Source of the DNA: Gammaproteobacteria bacterium
Lineage (GTDB): Bacteria; Pseudomonadota; Gammaproteobacteria; Xanthomonadales; Xanthomonadaceae
Reading direction: 5' to 3'
Assembly (NCBI GenBank): GCA_012515985.1
Contig: JAAYXJ010000212.1
Coordinates: 1-42,864, forward strand
DNA: 42,864 nt
The notes below the pieces were generated by a model. It worked only from the letters and a program-made list of their open reading frames with translations, was not told the origin of the DNA and did no database searches. Positions 22,154 to 34,501 of the stretch are shown in pieces (within the stretch, counting starts at the first letter, position 1; each line of letters starts with the position of its first letter). Position numbers and translations under genes: made by a program.

Positions 22154-22888
22154 TCAGGCCGGTTCGGCCTCCGGCTGCGGCGCCGTCGCTTCCACCGCAA
22201 GCTGCCACAGGTTGCGCCCGGCGCGGGCGCTGATCGCCTCGACGCGGGCCGCATGCAGGGCCAGGTCTTCGGGCGTGGGGACCACCCGCGGCCGCGGGCC
22301 CGCCGGTGGCGCGGAACTGATGACCGCCGTGGCGGCCGCTGGCTCCGGCGCGCCGAAGCCGATCTCTCCCTGGCCAGCAGTGAGCGCAAGGTACACCTCG
22401 GCCAGCAGCTGGGCGTCCAGCAGCGCGCCGTGGAGCTGGCGATGGGCATTGTCCACGCCCAGCCTGCGGCACAGCGCATCGAGCGAATTGCGCTGGCCCG
22501 GATAGCGCTGGCGGGCCAGCTCGAGCGAGTCCAGCACCGTCGTGCAGTCGGCCATGCAGCCGCGCTCCGGCCCGAGCCGGGCGAGCTCGGCGTCCAGGAA
22601 GCCGATATCGAACGCAGCGTTGTGGATCACCAGCTCGGCGCCATCGACGAACCCGAGGAATTCGTCAACGATGTCCTCGAACAGCGGCTTGTCGGCGAGG
22701 AACTCCAGGGTCAGCCCGGTGACCTCCTGTGCACCCTGCTCGAACTCGCGCTGCGGGTTGATGTAGCAGTGCCAGGTGCGCCCGGTCGGTCGACGCTCCA
22801 CCAGTTCCACGCAGCCGATTTCGACCACGCGGTTGCCCTTTTTCCACTCCAGCCCGGTGGTTTCGGTATCCAGGACGATCTGTCGCAT
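22154..22888 (-). CDS. dnaQ: DNA polymerase III subunit epsilon
   Basis: MRQIVLDTETTGLEWKKGNRVVEIGCVEL, VIHNAAFDIGFLDAEL, HGALLDAQLLAEVYLALTAGQ. Confidence 0.95.
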   Translation of the reverse strand: MRQIVLDTETTGLEWKKGNRVVEIGCVELVERRPTGRTWHCYINPQREFEQGAQEVTGLTLEFLADKPLFEDIVDEFLGFVDGAELVIHNAAFDIGFLDAELARLGPERGCMADCTTVLDSLELARQRYPGQRNSLDALCRRLGVDNAHRQLHGALLDAQLLAEVYLALTAGQGEIGFGAPEPAAATAVISSAPPAGPRPRVVPTPEDLALHAARVEAISARAGRNLWQLAVEATAPQPEAEPA

Positions 22889-22892
22889 GCGG

Positions 22893-23360
22893 CTAGCCTA
22901 ACGCATCGGCCGGGGCTGCCTTGATCCGCTCGGCCTCGGTGCGGGCAAGCAGGTCGACCCGCTCATTGTCCGGGTCGCCGGAATGGCCCTTCACCCACCG
23001 CCAGTCGACGCGATGGCGGCCCGCCGCCTCGTGCAACCGCTGCCACAGGTCCTGGTTCTTCACCGGCGCGCCGGCGGCGGTGCGCCAGTTGCGGCGCAGC
23101 CAGTTGGGCATCCACTCGGTGATGCCCTTGCGCACGTACTGCGAATCCGTGTGCAGGATCACCTCGCAGGGTTCGGTCAGCACTTCCAGCGCCCGGATGG
23201 CGGCCATCAGTTCCATGCGGTTGTTGGTGGTCAGCGCTTCGCCACCCACCAGCTCCCGCTCGCGTACGCCGTAGCGCAGCAGCGCCGCCCAGCCGCCGGG
23301 CCCCGGATTGCCAAGGCACGCGCCGTCGGTATGGATGTGCACCTGCTTCAACGCGCTCAT
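22893..23360 (-). CDS. rnhA: Ribonuclease HI
   Basis: [75 protein letters not shown]. Confidence 0.96.
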   Translation of the reverse strand: MSALKQVHIHTDGACLGNPGPGGWAALLRYGVRERELVGGEALTTNNRMELMAAIRALEVLTEPCEVILHTDSQYVRKGITEWMPNWLRRNWRTAAGAPVKNQDLWQRLHEAAGRHRVDWRWVKGHSGDPDNERVDLLARTEAERIKAAPADALG

Positions 23361-24013
23361 CCCGCGGTCAATCCGTGCTGCAGGCGCACCCGCGGCGCCT
23401 TGCCGGCCACCGGGATCAGGGGCACGACGCGCTTCTGTGCGCAGACCACGTAGGCCGCGGCGAGCCCGGGTCCGTCGCGTGTCTCCTCGCGGACCTGGAT
23501 CTTCCACACCGGGCCCACGCCACGGGAGACCGGCTCGGGCTCCAGGCCGGCGCGGCGCAGGCGCCTGCGCCAGGTCAACGGTTCACCCGCTGCCAGGCCC
23601 GTATCGCGCCAGCGCAGCCGGTAGGGAGAAAGCGGATTGAGCGCGATCAGGTGCAGCTTGCCACCGTCAACGAGCACCCGCTCGCACTCCTCCAGCAACG
23701 CATCGATCGGACCGGCCACGGCGCGCGCGTGCTGCAGGACCACCGTGGACAGGGATTCGCTGGCGAACGGCAGCGGCAGCCCGCAGCGAAGCGCACCTTC
23801 CCAGGCGTCCTCGCCAGCCACCAGGCAGGCGCCCCGGCCGCAGCCATCGGCCGGCACCGGGCACGGCGCAAACCACGCCCAGGGCGGGGCCGGACGCTCG
23901 CCCAGGGCGCGCCGGATCAGCGGGAGTTCGCTCTGGACCAGCGCCTGGCCCGCTTCAGAAGCGAACCACGCCTGGCCGGCAGCGGGTTGACCATTCGGGG
24001 AGAGCGCGGGCAT
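23357..24013 (-). CDS. SAM-dependent methyltransferase-like protein
   Basis: [18 protein letters not shown]...[30 protein letters not shown]; adjacent to rnhA/gloB. Confidence 0.8.
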   Translation of the reverse strand: MPALSPNGQPAAGQAWFASEAGQALVQSELPLIRRALGERPAPPWAWFAPCPVPADGCGRGACLVAGEDAWEGALRCGLPLPFASESLSTVVLQHARAVAGPIDALLEECERVLVDGGKLHLIALNPLSPYRLRWRDTGLAAGEPLTWRRRLRRAGLEPEPVSRGVGPVWKIQVREETRDGPGLAAAYVVCAQKRVVPLIPVAGKAPRVRLQHGLTAG

Positions 24014-24048
24014 GGTCCCATTCTACTGGGTGTCCGGGGAGCCGGCCG

Positions 24049-24816
24049 ATGCAGCCCACGCCACTGGCGGCGCTGTCCGACAACTACATCTGGACCCTGG
24101 AGGGGGAAGGCGGCCGCTTCCTGGTGGTCGACCCGGGCGATGCCGGCCCCGTGCTGGCCGCCGCGCGCGATGGCCGGGAGCCCGCCGCGGTGGTGCTCAC
24201 CCACCACCACCACGACCACATCGGCGGCGTGCCTGCACTCCTTGAGCGCTGGCCGGAGCTGCCGGTGTACGCGCCGGACGACGAGCGGATCCCGATGGCC
24301 ACTGCCCGCCTGCGCGGCGGCCAGTCCGTGGACATCGCGCAGTGGCGCTTCGAGGTGATCGACGTTCCCGGCCATACCCGGAGCCACATCGCGCTGCATG
24401 GCCACGGGATCCTGTTCAGCGGGGACACCTTGTTCAGCCTGGGTTGCGGACGGCTGTTCGAGGGTACTCCGTCGCAGATGCTGGAGTCCCTGGACCGGCT
24501 GGCGCGCCTGCCCGCGGCCACGCTGGTGTGTTGCGGACACGAATACACGCGCAGCAATGCCGCCTTTGCCCTGGCCGTGGAGCCGGGCAACCAGGCACTG
24601 CGCGAGCGCAGCGAGGAGGTTGAACGCATGCGGGAGCAAGACAGACCCACGGTACCGTCGACGCTGGGCAGCGAGTTGGCCTGCAATCCGTTCCTGAGGA
24701 TCGATGCGCCGGACGTCGTCCGCGCCGTCGGGGCGCGGGCCGGTGACGGCGGGGCGGTCGATCGCGTGGCGCGCTTCGCGGCCCTGCGGGCCTGGAAGGA
24801 CGGGTTCGGGGCATGA
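24049..24816 (+). CDS. gloB: Hydroxyacylglutathione hydrolase (glyoxalase II)
   Basis: LTHHHHDHIGGVPALL, PGHTRSHIALHGHGILFSGDTLFSLGCGRLFEGTPSQM, CCGHEYTRSNAAFA. Confidence 0.95.
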   Translation: MQPTPLAALSDNYIWTLEGEGGRFLVVDPGDAGPVLAAARDGREPAAVVLTHHHHDHIGGVPALLERWPELPVYAPDDERIPMATARLRGGQSVDIAQWRFEVIDVPGHTRSHIALHGHGILFSGDTLFSLGCGRLFEGTPSQMLESLDRLARLPAATLVCCGHEYTRSNAAFALAVEPGNQALRERSEEVERMREQDRPTVPSTLGSELACNPFLRIDAPDVVRAVGARAGDGGAVDRVARFAALRAWKDGFGA

Positions 24817-26045
24817 ACATCCCCGGGATGGCGCGCGCGTGCGCGCTGGCGGGGGCGCTGGTGCTCGGCGGGGCTGCGCCGGCATGGGCCGGCGGGCCGG
24901 CCGTGCCGCTGCAGGCGTCCCAGCTTCCCGCCATCGCCCACGGCGCGCCGCGGACGAGCGAGGTCCTGCAGCCGGTCAGCCGCAGCGGGCGCGAGATCTA
25001 CGAGAGCTTCCGCAGCGGACTGTCCGACCAGGCATGCGCGGTGGAGCCCGGCGACCGCTGGCGACGGCATTTCGCCCACGTGCCCGGCGACCTGGCCAAC
25101 CGCCCCGAGCGCCTGCTGCCGCTGTTCGGCTACGTGCTCGATGCCCTGCGCACGTACCACCTGCCGTCCGAATATGCGCTGATCCCGTTCGTCGAGAGCG
25201 GTTACCGCCCGGGCGCGCGCAGCCCCTCCGGCCCCGCCGGCCTGTGGCAGTTCATCGGTGCCACCGCGCGCAACCACCAGGTCACCATGCGGCCCGGCTA
25301 CGACGGGCGGCTGTCGCCGGTGGAATCCACTGCCGCGGCCGTGCGGTACCTGCGAACGCTGCACGGCATGTTCGCCGGTGACTGGCGGCTCGCGGTCATG
25401 GGCTACAACGCCGGCGAATACCGCATCTTCGGCGCCCTGCGCAATGCCGGCCAGCGGGCCATGGACGCGGAGCCCGAGAAGCTGGCGGTGCCCCCGATCA
25501 CCCGCGCATACGTGCGCAAGCTCCAGGCCCTGTCCTGCCTTCTGGTGGAAGCCGGGGAAGATCCCGAGTGGCTGGAGGCCATTGACCAGGCGGTGCCGGT
25601 ATTGACCAGCGCCCCATTGCCGCCGGGCGTGCGGCGCCTGGAACGCTGGGCGGTGCGCAACGGCCACGATCCGGCGCTGGTGAGCCATTTCAACCCCGCC
25701 GTCGCCGAAGGGCGCGCCGGCCGCGCGGGCAGCGTGGAGGTGTTGGTCCCGGCCCGGCCACAGGACGCTCTGGCGGCGCTGTGGCCTGCGGACGGACCGG
25801 GCCCGGGGGAACAGGCGCCGGTGTTCATCGCCGACGCCAGCGACGTGCTTGCCGCGGACAGTGCAGCCCGGACCCACATCGTGGCGCGTGGCGAATCGAT
25901 CTGGCGCATCGCCCGGGACTACGGCATCGAGCCCGGCCAGCTCCTGCGCCGCAATGGCCTGGACGCCGGCACGGTTCTGCATCCGGGGATGGTGCTGCAG
26001 ATCGACGCGGCGGAACCCGGGGACGCGCCGGCCGTGGCAAACTAG
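24813..26045 (+). CDS. mltD: Membrane-bound lytic transglycosylase MltD-like, C-terminal LysM
   Basis: Signal peptide; [34 protein letters not shown]; Lys[30 protein letters not shown]. Confidence 0.88.
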   Translation: MNIPGMARACALAGALVLGGAAPAWAGGPAVPLQASQLPAIAHGAPRTSEVLQPVSRSGREIYESFRSGLSDQACAVEPGDRWRRHFAHVPGDLANRPERLLPLFGYVLDALRTYHLPSEYALIPFVESGYRPGARSPSGPAGLWQFIGATARNHQVTMRPGYDGRLSPVESTAAAVRYLRTLHGMFAGDWRLAVMGYNAGEYRIFGALRNAGQRAMDAEPEKLAVPPITRAYVRKLQALSCLLVEAGEDPEWLEAIDQAVPVLTSAPLPPGVRRLERWAVRNGHDPALVSHFNPAVAEGRAGRAGSVEVLVPARPQDALAALWPADGPGPGEQAPVFIADASDVLAADSAARTHIVARGESIWRIARDYGIEPGQLLRRNGLDAGTVLHPGMVLQIDAAEPGDAPAVAN

Positions 26046-26073
26046 GGCGTTGCTTAACCGAGAGACAGCACCC

Positions 26074-26868
26074 ATGGGTTTCCTGCAAGGCAAGCGCGCC
26101 CTGATCACGGGCATCGCCAGTCAGCGCTCGATCGCCAACGGCATTGCCGAGGCGATGCACCGCGAAGGTGCGGAACTGGCCTTCACCTACCAGAACGAAA
26201 AGCTCAAGACGCGCGTGGACGAAGTGGCCGAGCGCCTGGGCGGCGGGCCGTCGTTCGCGCTGGACGTGACCGATGACCGCCAGATCGACGCCCTCTTCGC
26301 CGACCTGGGCAAGCACTGGCCCGAGGGCTTCGACATCCTCGTCCACGCCATTGCCTTTGCTCCGCGCGAAGCGATCGCGGGTCAGTTCCTTGACGGACTG
26401 TCGCGCGAGGCATTCGCCACGGCCCAGGACATCTCCGCCTACTCGCTGGCCGCCCTGGCCAAGGGCGCGCGGCCGCTGATGCAGGGCCGCAAGGGTTCCA
26501 TCCTCACCCTCACCTACCTGGGCGCCGTGCGCACCCTTCCCAGCTACAACGTGATGGGAGTGGCCAAGGCCAGCCTGGAAGCCACCATGCGCTACCTGGC
26601 CTACAACCTGGGGCCGGAAGGCATCCGCGTAAACGCGATTTCGGCCGGCCCGATCAAGACCCTGGCGGCCGCGGGCATCGGCGGCTTCCGCAAGATCCTG
26701 GGCCACGTGGAAAACGAGGCGCCGCTGCGGCGCACGGTCACCATCGAGGACGTGGGCAACGTCGCCGCGTTCCTTTCCTCCGACCTCGCCGCGGGCGTCA
26801 CCGGCGAAGTCACCTACGTGGACGGCGGCTACAACATCGTCAGCATGACCGGCATCGAGGGCAGCTGA
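26074..26868 (+). CDS. fabI: Enoyl-[acyl-carrier-protein] reductase FabI
   Basis: [81 protein letters not shown]. Confidence 0.96.
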   Translation: MGFLQGKRALITGIASQRSIANGIAEAMHREGAELAFTYQNEKLKTRVDEVAERLGGGPSFALDVTDDRQIDALFADLGKHWPEGFDILVHAIAFAPREAIAGQFLDGLSREAFATAQDISAYSLAALAKGARPLMQGRKGSILTLTYLGAVRTLPSYNVMGVAKASLEATMRYLAYNLGPEGIRVNAISAGPIKTLAAAGIGGFRKILGHVENEAPLRRTVTIEDVGNVAAFLSSDLAAGVTGEVTYVDGGYNIVSMTGIEGS

Positions 26869-26890
26869 GCCCTCGGCAAGCCCACGTGGT

Positions 26891-26919
26891 GCGGCGCGCT
26901 CCTTTCGAGAGCGCGCCGC
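26891..26919. terminator. 11-bp GC-rich hairpin between convergent fabI and ppiD
   Basis: GCGGCGCGCTC-CTTTCGA-GAGCGCGCCGC; no T-tract, so only a candidate. Confidence 0.45.
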
Positions 26920-26944
26920 CACAGCCGGGCGGGGCCCAGGGCCC

Positions 26945-28927
26945 CTAGAGCTGCGCTTCGATCACCGTCACCTTCATCCGCTCGCGCAGCGCACGCAACA
27001 CGGCTGCGGCAGACTCGTTGCCGGCGAGGATGGTCAGCTGCTGGCGCAGCAGTTCCTTCTCCTGCTCGCTCGCCTCGGAAGGGTCACCGGGGATCACGGC
27101 GGTCACCGCAAAGACGACGATGCTGCCGTCGTCCAGTTCCACCTGGCCGGCGCTGGCGGCGCCTTCCGCGGGCACATCGGCGGCGAAGTAGGCATCCACG
27201 GCCGCAGGGTGCGGGATCGGGGTGCCGCGGGGCACGCCCGGGACCTGCTGCACCGCCAGCCCTTCTTCGTCCGCGATTTCCTGCAGCGACTCGCCCGCAG
27301 CGATGCGCTCCACCAGCTGCGACGCCGCTTCCGCGGCGCGGCGCGCGCTGCGGTCGGCGCGGATGGCTGCGACCACCTCTTCGCGCACTTCCTCCAGCGG
27401 CCGGGCATGCTCGGCGGTGTGGCCGACCACGCGGATCAGGACGCTGTGGTTGGTTCCCACCTCGATCGGATCGCTGACGGTGCCGTCCTCGATCAGGCTC
27501 TCGGTGAATGCCGCGCGCTGCACTGCCGGATGCGCGGCGACGCCCTCGCCCCCGCCGCGCGCGAACGGACCTGCTGTCTTCACCTCAAGCCCGCCGACTG
27601 CAGCCGCCGGCTCAAGCGAGTTCGGATCGCGGTACGCCTGGTCCACGACCTGGCCGACCAGGTCGCTCCAGGCACGTTCGCGGGCATTCCCGGTCAGCTC
27701 ACGGGCGAGCTCGTCGCGGACCGCTTCGAACGGTACCGCTCCCTCGCCGCCGCGCACGTCCCGCAGGTACAGCACGTGCCAGCCGAAATCGGTGCGGACC
27801 GGATCGCTGACTTCGCCCGGCTCCATCTCGAACAGCGCGGCCTCGAACTCCGGCACCATCGCGCCCGGCTCGACCCAGTCCAGGTCGCCGCCGGCGTCCG
27901 CCGATCCGAAGTCGTCGGAATGCTCGCGGGCAAGGGCGGCGAAGTCAGCGCCCTCGGCCTGCGCCTGCTCTGCCAGGTCGCGCGCCCGCTCACGCGCCGC
28001 CTCCACGGTGGCGTCATCGGCGTCGGCAGGCACCTCGACGAGGATGTGCGAGGCCAGGCGCTCCTCGTCGCCTGCAAAGCGGGCCCGCTGGCTCGCGTAG
28101 AAGGCACGCAGCTCCTCCTCGCTGGGCATGTCGGCGATCTCAATCGCGGAATCGTCGATCTCCACGTACTCGATCGTGACCGTCTCCGGTGCCCGGAAGT
28201 CCGCCGTGTTGGCGGCGTACCAGGATTTGATTTCATCCTCGGCAACGTCACCGGCGTCCGGCTCGGGCGGGGGGAGGATGGCGAATTCCACGTCGCGGCG
28301 CTCGCCCAGCAACACCATCAGGCGCTCCAGCTGCGACGGCGTGGCGAACGCCGACTCGCCCACCTGCACCGGGATCAGCGACTGCTGCAGGCTTTCGCGG
28401 ATGGCCGCTTCGAACTGGCGCGGCGTCTGCGGCGGCACCTGGGTCTGCAGCGCCAGCTGGTAACGCTCCAGGTTGAACTGGCCGTCCACCTGGAACGCGG
28501 GGAACTGCTGGATCTGCGCGGCCACCGCGGCGTCGCCCACCGCGATGCCGCGGTTGTCCGCCGCGAGCCTCAGCACCGCCTGGTCGACAAGGCCTTCCGC
28601 CACGCGGCGACGGTTCTCGATCTCCTCGAAGGCGCGCGGATCGTAGGCGTCGCCCATTTCGATGCGGGTTTGCTGCCGCTCCTGTTCGAACGCGCGGCGG
28701 AAGTCCTCGACCGAGATGGTTTCCGACTTCCACACCAGCTTGCGCACCGGCCAGAAGTCCGGCGCGCTGCGCCACCACGACGGCGGGGCCTCGACCCTGG
28801 CGACATAGCTGGCGCCGCTCTGGAACAGATACTGCTCCATGCCGAAGAAGGCGAACGGGATTGCCAGCAGGATCACGATGCCGATCGCGATCCAGCCGGA
28901 CATTTTTTCTCGGAGTGCTTGCAGCAT
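26945..28927 (-). CDS. ppiD: SurA N-terminal domain/PpiC-type periplasmic peptidyl-prolyl isomerase PpiD
   Basis: MLQALREKMSGWIAIGIVILLAIPFAFFGMEQYLF; parvulin domain ASHILVEV...AREHSDDFGSADAGGDLDWVEPGAMVPEFEAALFEMEPGEVSDPVRTDFGWHVLYL. Confidence 0.93.
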   Translation of the reverse strand: MLQALREKMSGWIAIGIVILLAIPFAFFGMEQYLFQSGASYVARVEAPPSWWRSAPDFWPVRKLVWKSETISVEDFRRAFEQERQQTRIEMGDAYDPRAFEEIENRRRVAEGLVDQAVLRLAADNRGIAVGDAAVAAQIQQFPAFQVDGQFNLERYQLALQTQVPPQTPRQFEAAIRESLQQSLIPVQVGESAFATPSQLERLMVLLGERRDVEFAILPPPEPDAGDVAEDEIKSWYAANTADFRAPETVTIEYVEIDDSAIEIADMPSEEELRAFYASQRARFAGDEERLASHILVEVPADADDATVEAARERARDLAEQAQAEGADFAALAREHSDDFGSADAGGDLDWVEPGAMVPEFEAALFEMEPGEVSDPVRTDFGWHVLYLRDVRGGEGAVPFEAVRDELARELTGNARERAWSDLVGQVVDQAYRDPNSLEPAAAVGGLEVKTAGPFARGGGEGVAAHPAVQRAAFTESLIEDGTVSDPIEVGTNHSVLIRVVGHTAEHARPLEEVREEVVAAIRADRSARRAAEAASQLVERIAAGESLQEIADEEGLAVQQVPGVPRGTPIPHPAAVDAYFAADVPAEGAASAGQVELDDGSIVVFAVTAVIPGDPSEASEQEKELLRQQLTILAGNESAAAVLRALRERMKVTVIEAQL

Positions 28928-29038
28928 CGTGTTCGACTGGCCGTGGACGTAGCCGGGCATTCTAACCGGATTCAGCCATCCACCGGCCCGGTGTGGACGC
29001 CGGGAAGGCCTGCGTGGGCGGGCCCCGGCCAGCGCCCA

Positions 29039-29072
29039 AAGAAAAACCCCCGCCAGGTGGCGGGGGTTCTCC
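29039..29072 (-). terminator. Rho-independent terminator after tRNA-Asp
   Basis: Minus strand reads GAACCCCCGCCACCTGGCGGGGGTTTTTCTTT. Confidence 0.85.
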
Positions 29073-29081
29073 TTGTTCTAG

Positions 29082-29158
29082 TGGCGGAGCGGACGGGACT
29101 CGAACCCGCGACCTCCGGCGTGACAGGCCAGCATTCTAACCAACTGAACTACCGCTCC
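29082..29158 (-). tRNA. tRNA-Asp (anticodon GTC), CCA encoded
   Basis: Minus strand GGAGCGGTAGTTCAGTTGGTTAGAATGCTGGCCTGTCACGCCGGAGGTCGCGGGTTCGAGTCCCGTCCGCTCCGCCA; complete cloverleaf. Confidence 0.97.
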
Positions 29159-29183
29159 GCACTGAAACCTTGAACCTTTGGCG

Positions 29184-29258
29184 TGGTGGGTGCTGAGGGT
29201 TTCGAACCCCCGACCCTCGCCTTGTAAGGGCGACGCTCTACCGCTGAGCTAAGCACCC
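29184..29258 (-). tRNA. tRNA-Val (anticodon TAC), CCA encoded
   Basis: Minus strand GGGTGCTTAGCTCAGCGGTAGAGCGTCGCCCTTACAAGGCGAGGGTCGGGGGTTCGAAACCCTCAGCACCCACCA. Confidence 0.97.
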
Positions 29259-29270
29259 GTACCGAGCCGC

Positions 29271-29546
29271 TTAGTTTACAGCGTCTTTCAGCGCTTTGCC
29301 AGCCTTGAACGCAGGATTCTTTGCAGCCGGGATCTGGATCTCTTCACCGGTGCGCGGATTGCGGCCGGTGCGGGCGGCGCGTTCGCGGACTTCGAAGGTG
29401 CCGAAACCGGCGATGGCCACGCTCTCGCCTCGTGCAAGCGAACCGCTGATGGTGTCGAACACGGTGTCCACGGCGCTGGTCGCGTCGGCGCGGGTCAGGC
29501 CAGCGGTGCTGGCCACGGCTTCGATGATGTCACTCTTCTTCGTCAT
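29271..29546 (-). CDS. hupB: HU family DNA-binding protein
   Basis: [33 protein letters not shown]...[45 protein letters not shown]. Confidence 0.97.
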   Translation of the reverse strand: MTKKSDIIEAVASTAGLTRADATSAVDTVFDTISGSLARGESVAIAGFGTFEVRERAARTGRNPRTGEEIQIPAAKNPAFKAGKALKDAVN

Positions 29547-29733
29547 GTTCCTGGTATCTCCTGTGCGACGCCGTCGCGATTAGATGCCGGACGGGCTGCG
29601 TCCGGCTTGGAGCGGCGCGCCGGGAGGGCGCCGCGAATGGGCAACGTTATACCAGCGCGCGCCGCCGGGACGCAACCGAAAAGCGCGCAACCGCGCCACT
29701 TTTCAGCTGCCTGCCACGGCGGCGCCACGTTCG

Positions 29734-32208
<2,475 letters not shown>

Positions 32209-32257
32209 CAGGGCTCCGGGAACTCTGGTTCGGGGCCGGCAAACCGGCATGCCCCTG

Positions 32258-32286
32258 TTATGGGGCTGCCCGGAGGGGGATGCAAG
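32258..32286 (-). promoter_or_regulatory. Sigma-32 (heat-shock)-like promoter upstream of lon
   Basis: Minus strand CTTGCAT-N14-CCCCATAA about 50 nt before the lon ATG; close to E. coli consensus CTTGAAA-N(13-15)-CCCCATNT. Confidence 0.6.
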
Positions 32287-32470
32287 CGGGCGGACGCCAG
32301 CAGATCGCGGCCCTGGGCCGGTATCCAAGTTGAATCAATAAGTTGGGAGCAGCGTCTTCCGGATTCGAAGGGAAACCTGAACAGACTTGCCACCCACGCC
32401 CGCCTCCCCAGGTCGCCCCCGCCGGCAGCGTTGGGAAACGACGGGCGACGAATGTAGAAGTCGAAGACGG

Positions 32471-32825
32471 TCAAAGGTTCCCGGAACTGGCTGCATCCAG
32501 CAGGCTTTTGCAAATTTGCACCGTGATCGCAGTTGGGCCTTCGGGGACGTCAACCGGAAGCCAGCGGCCGCCGGATCGTCGGACGCAAAAATCAACGGCG
32601 TGATTGCGCGTCCCGTGCTTGCCCCACGCCGGAGACCTGATAGCGAAAGAATACGGCCAGTCCTCTTCCAGTTCCGCTGGGGCAATGACCTCCGTGTAGC
32701 CATCGGGGAGGTTCCCGTAGGCCAGGCATTCGCCTGGCGCCAGCCGATGGGGGGGGGTGGTCCGGATCCAGGACAATGCTCCACGGCTTGGGAGGTGAAT
32801 CGCCCCGGGAATCCCGGAGGCTCGT
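32471..32825 (-). pseudogene. 5'-truncated copy of a putative T6SS immunity lipoprotein
   Basis: LAPGECLAYGNLPDGYTEVIAPAELEEDWPYSFAIRSPAWGKHGTRNHAVDFCVRRSGGRWLPVDVPEGPTAITVQICKSLLDAA aligns to the product of 39147-39728; no signal peptide; abuts an IS3 fragment. Confidence 0.8.
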
Positions 32826-32834
32826 TGGTGTGAG

Positions 32835-33345
32835 TCACGCCGCCATGGCGAGCTCACGGGTCTGTTGATAGTAGGTTGCTTCGGCTTCGGCCGGCGGGAT
32901 GTTCCCGATCGACTCCAGCAGGCGCCGGTTGTTGAACCAGTCCACCCACTCCAGGGTGGCCAGCTCGAGTTGCTCAAAGCTCTTCCAGGAGCGGCGGTGG
33001 ATCACCTCGGCCTTGTACAACCCGTTGATCGTCTCGGCCAACGCGTTGTCGTAGGACTCGCCCACGCTGCCCACGGACGGTTCGATGCCGGCCTCGGCCA
33101 GCCGCTCGGTGTAGCGGATCGAAACGTAGTGGCTGCCGCGGTCGGAATGGTGGATCAGGGGCCGGCCAGCGCGGCCCGGGCGCGCGTGCAGAGCCTGCTC
33201 CAGCGCATCGAGCACGAAGTCGGTGTGCGCCGTTCGCGACAGCTTCCAGCCCACGATCCGGCGGGCGAACACGTCGATGACGAAGGCCACGTACGCGAAC
33301 CCCTGCCAGGTCGAGACATAGATGAAGTCCCGCATCAGTTCCGCT
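32835..33345 (-). mobile_element. IS3-family transposase OrfB, 3' fragment (integrase core)
   Basis: DFIYVSTWQGFAYVAFVIDVFARRIVGWKLSRTAHTDFVLDALEQAL...HHSDRGSHYVSIRYTERLAEAGIEPSVGSVGESYDNALAETINGLYKAEVIH; HTH region and OrfA missing. Confidence 0.9.
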
Positions 33346-33373
33346 GTCGCCACTGGACAACTTGTCATCACAC

Positions 33374-34501
33374 TCAGCCGTCGAGACTCGACAGCGGTCT
33401 GCTTGCTGGGCGGTATCGCCACATCGCTAGCGCGCCATACAGCAGCACCAGTAAAGCGAGATTGCACAGCTCCGGTGCGGTTTCCCCGAGGCTGGCGCCC
33501 ATCTGGTTGAGCTTGACCATGGCGTTGACGCCGGGGGTGGACGGGAACAGCTTCGACAGCCACACCAGCATGGGCGGCATCGACGACGCCGGCCACGACA
33601 GCCCGGACAAGAAGAACAGCGGCAGCGAGGTGACGATCAGCAGCTGGAACGGCCGCTCGCGGGTGCGGAAGTAGCTGCCCGCGAACAGGGCGAACGCCAC
33701 GACCGCGGCCACGTACAGCGCACCGCCCAGCAGCGTGCCCAGTGGATTGCCACCACGCGGATAGTCCTGCAGCCACAGCACGAAGCCGTTGTAGTACAGC
33801 ATGCTGCACAGGCCGATCAATGCGAATGCCGAGGCGATGCCGAGCAGCCCCGGACGCGAGAACGCCAGTGGGCCTATGCGCTCGCGGCGGGTGCCCGCCA
33901 GCACCAGCATGCCGATCAGCAGCGTCTGCTGCACGATCACCTGTGCCACGCCGGGCACAACGGCGCTGCCATAGCCCTCGCGCGTGTTGAACAGTGGTCG
34001 TGTCACCAACTGCAGCGGCGGCGCGGCCGGCGCACCTGCAAAGTGTGCCTGTGCCATCGCGGCTTCGCGCGCGAACGCGGATGCAGCATCACCCAGGCCT
34101 TCGAGTACGGTACCGCCTCGCCCGAGGAAGGCGCCGCTACCATACAGCGCCAGCTGTCCCGGCTTCCCGCGCAGGATGTCGCGCTGGAATCCCGCCGGTA
34201 TCGCCAGCACGCCTTCTGCCTCGCTGCTGGCGATGCGCAGCCGCGCGTCCTCCATCGACATCGCGCCGTCGACCACGCGCACCGCACGCACGGCATCGAC
34301 CTTGCGCACCAGCGCGCGGCTCATCTGGCTGCGATCGTGATCGACCACCACGACCGGATACTCCGAGGCCACCTGGTGGCGGTAGGCGACCGGATAGAAG
34401 AACGAATACAGCACCACCGCGCCGATCAGGGTCGACACCGCGTAGCGGTCGGAGAACACCGCGCGCAGCGTTTCCCGGAAGCCTGCGGCGAGCCTGTTCA
34501 C
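33374..34501 (-). CDS. ABC-2 type transporter permease (second of pair)
   Basis: N-terminal TM plus large periplasmic domain, C-terminal multi-TM ABC-2 region; GTG start overlaps upstream permease stop. Confidence 0.85.
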   Translation of the reverse strand: MNRLAAGFRETLRAVFSDRYAVSTLIGAVVLYSFFYPVAYRHQVASEYPVVVVDHDRSQMSRALVRKVDAVRAVRVVDGAMSMEDARLRIASSEAEGVLAIPAGFQRDILRGKPGQLALYGSGAFLGRGGTVLEGLGDAASAFAREAAMAQAHFAGAPAAPPLQLVTRPLFNTREGYGSAVVPGVAQVIVQQTLLIGMLVLAGTRRERIGPLAFSRPGLLGIASAFALIGLCSMLYYNGFVLWLQDYPRGGNPLGTLLGGALYVAAVVAFALFAGSYFRTRERPFQLLIVTSLPLFFLSGLSWPASSMPPMLVWLSKLFPSTPGVNAMVKLNQMGASLGETAPELCNLALLVLLYGALAMWRYRPASRPLSSLDG

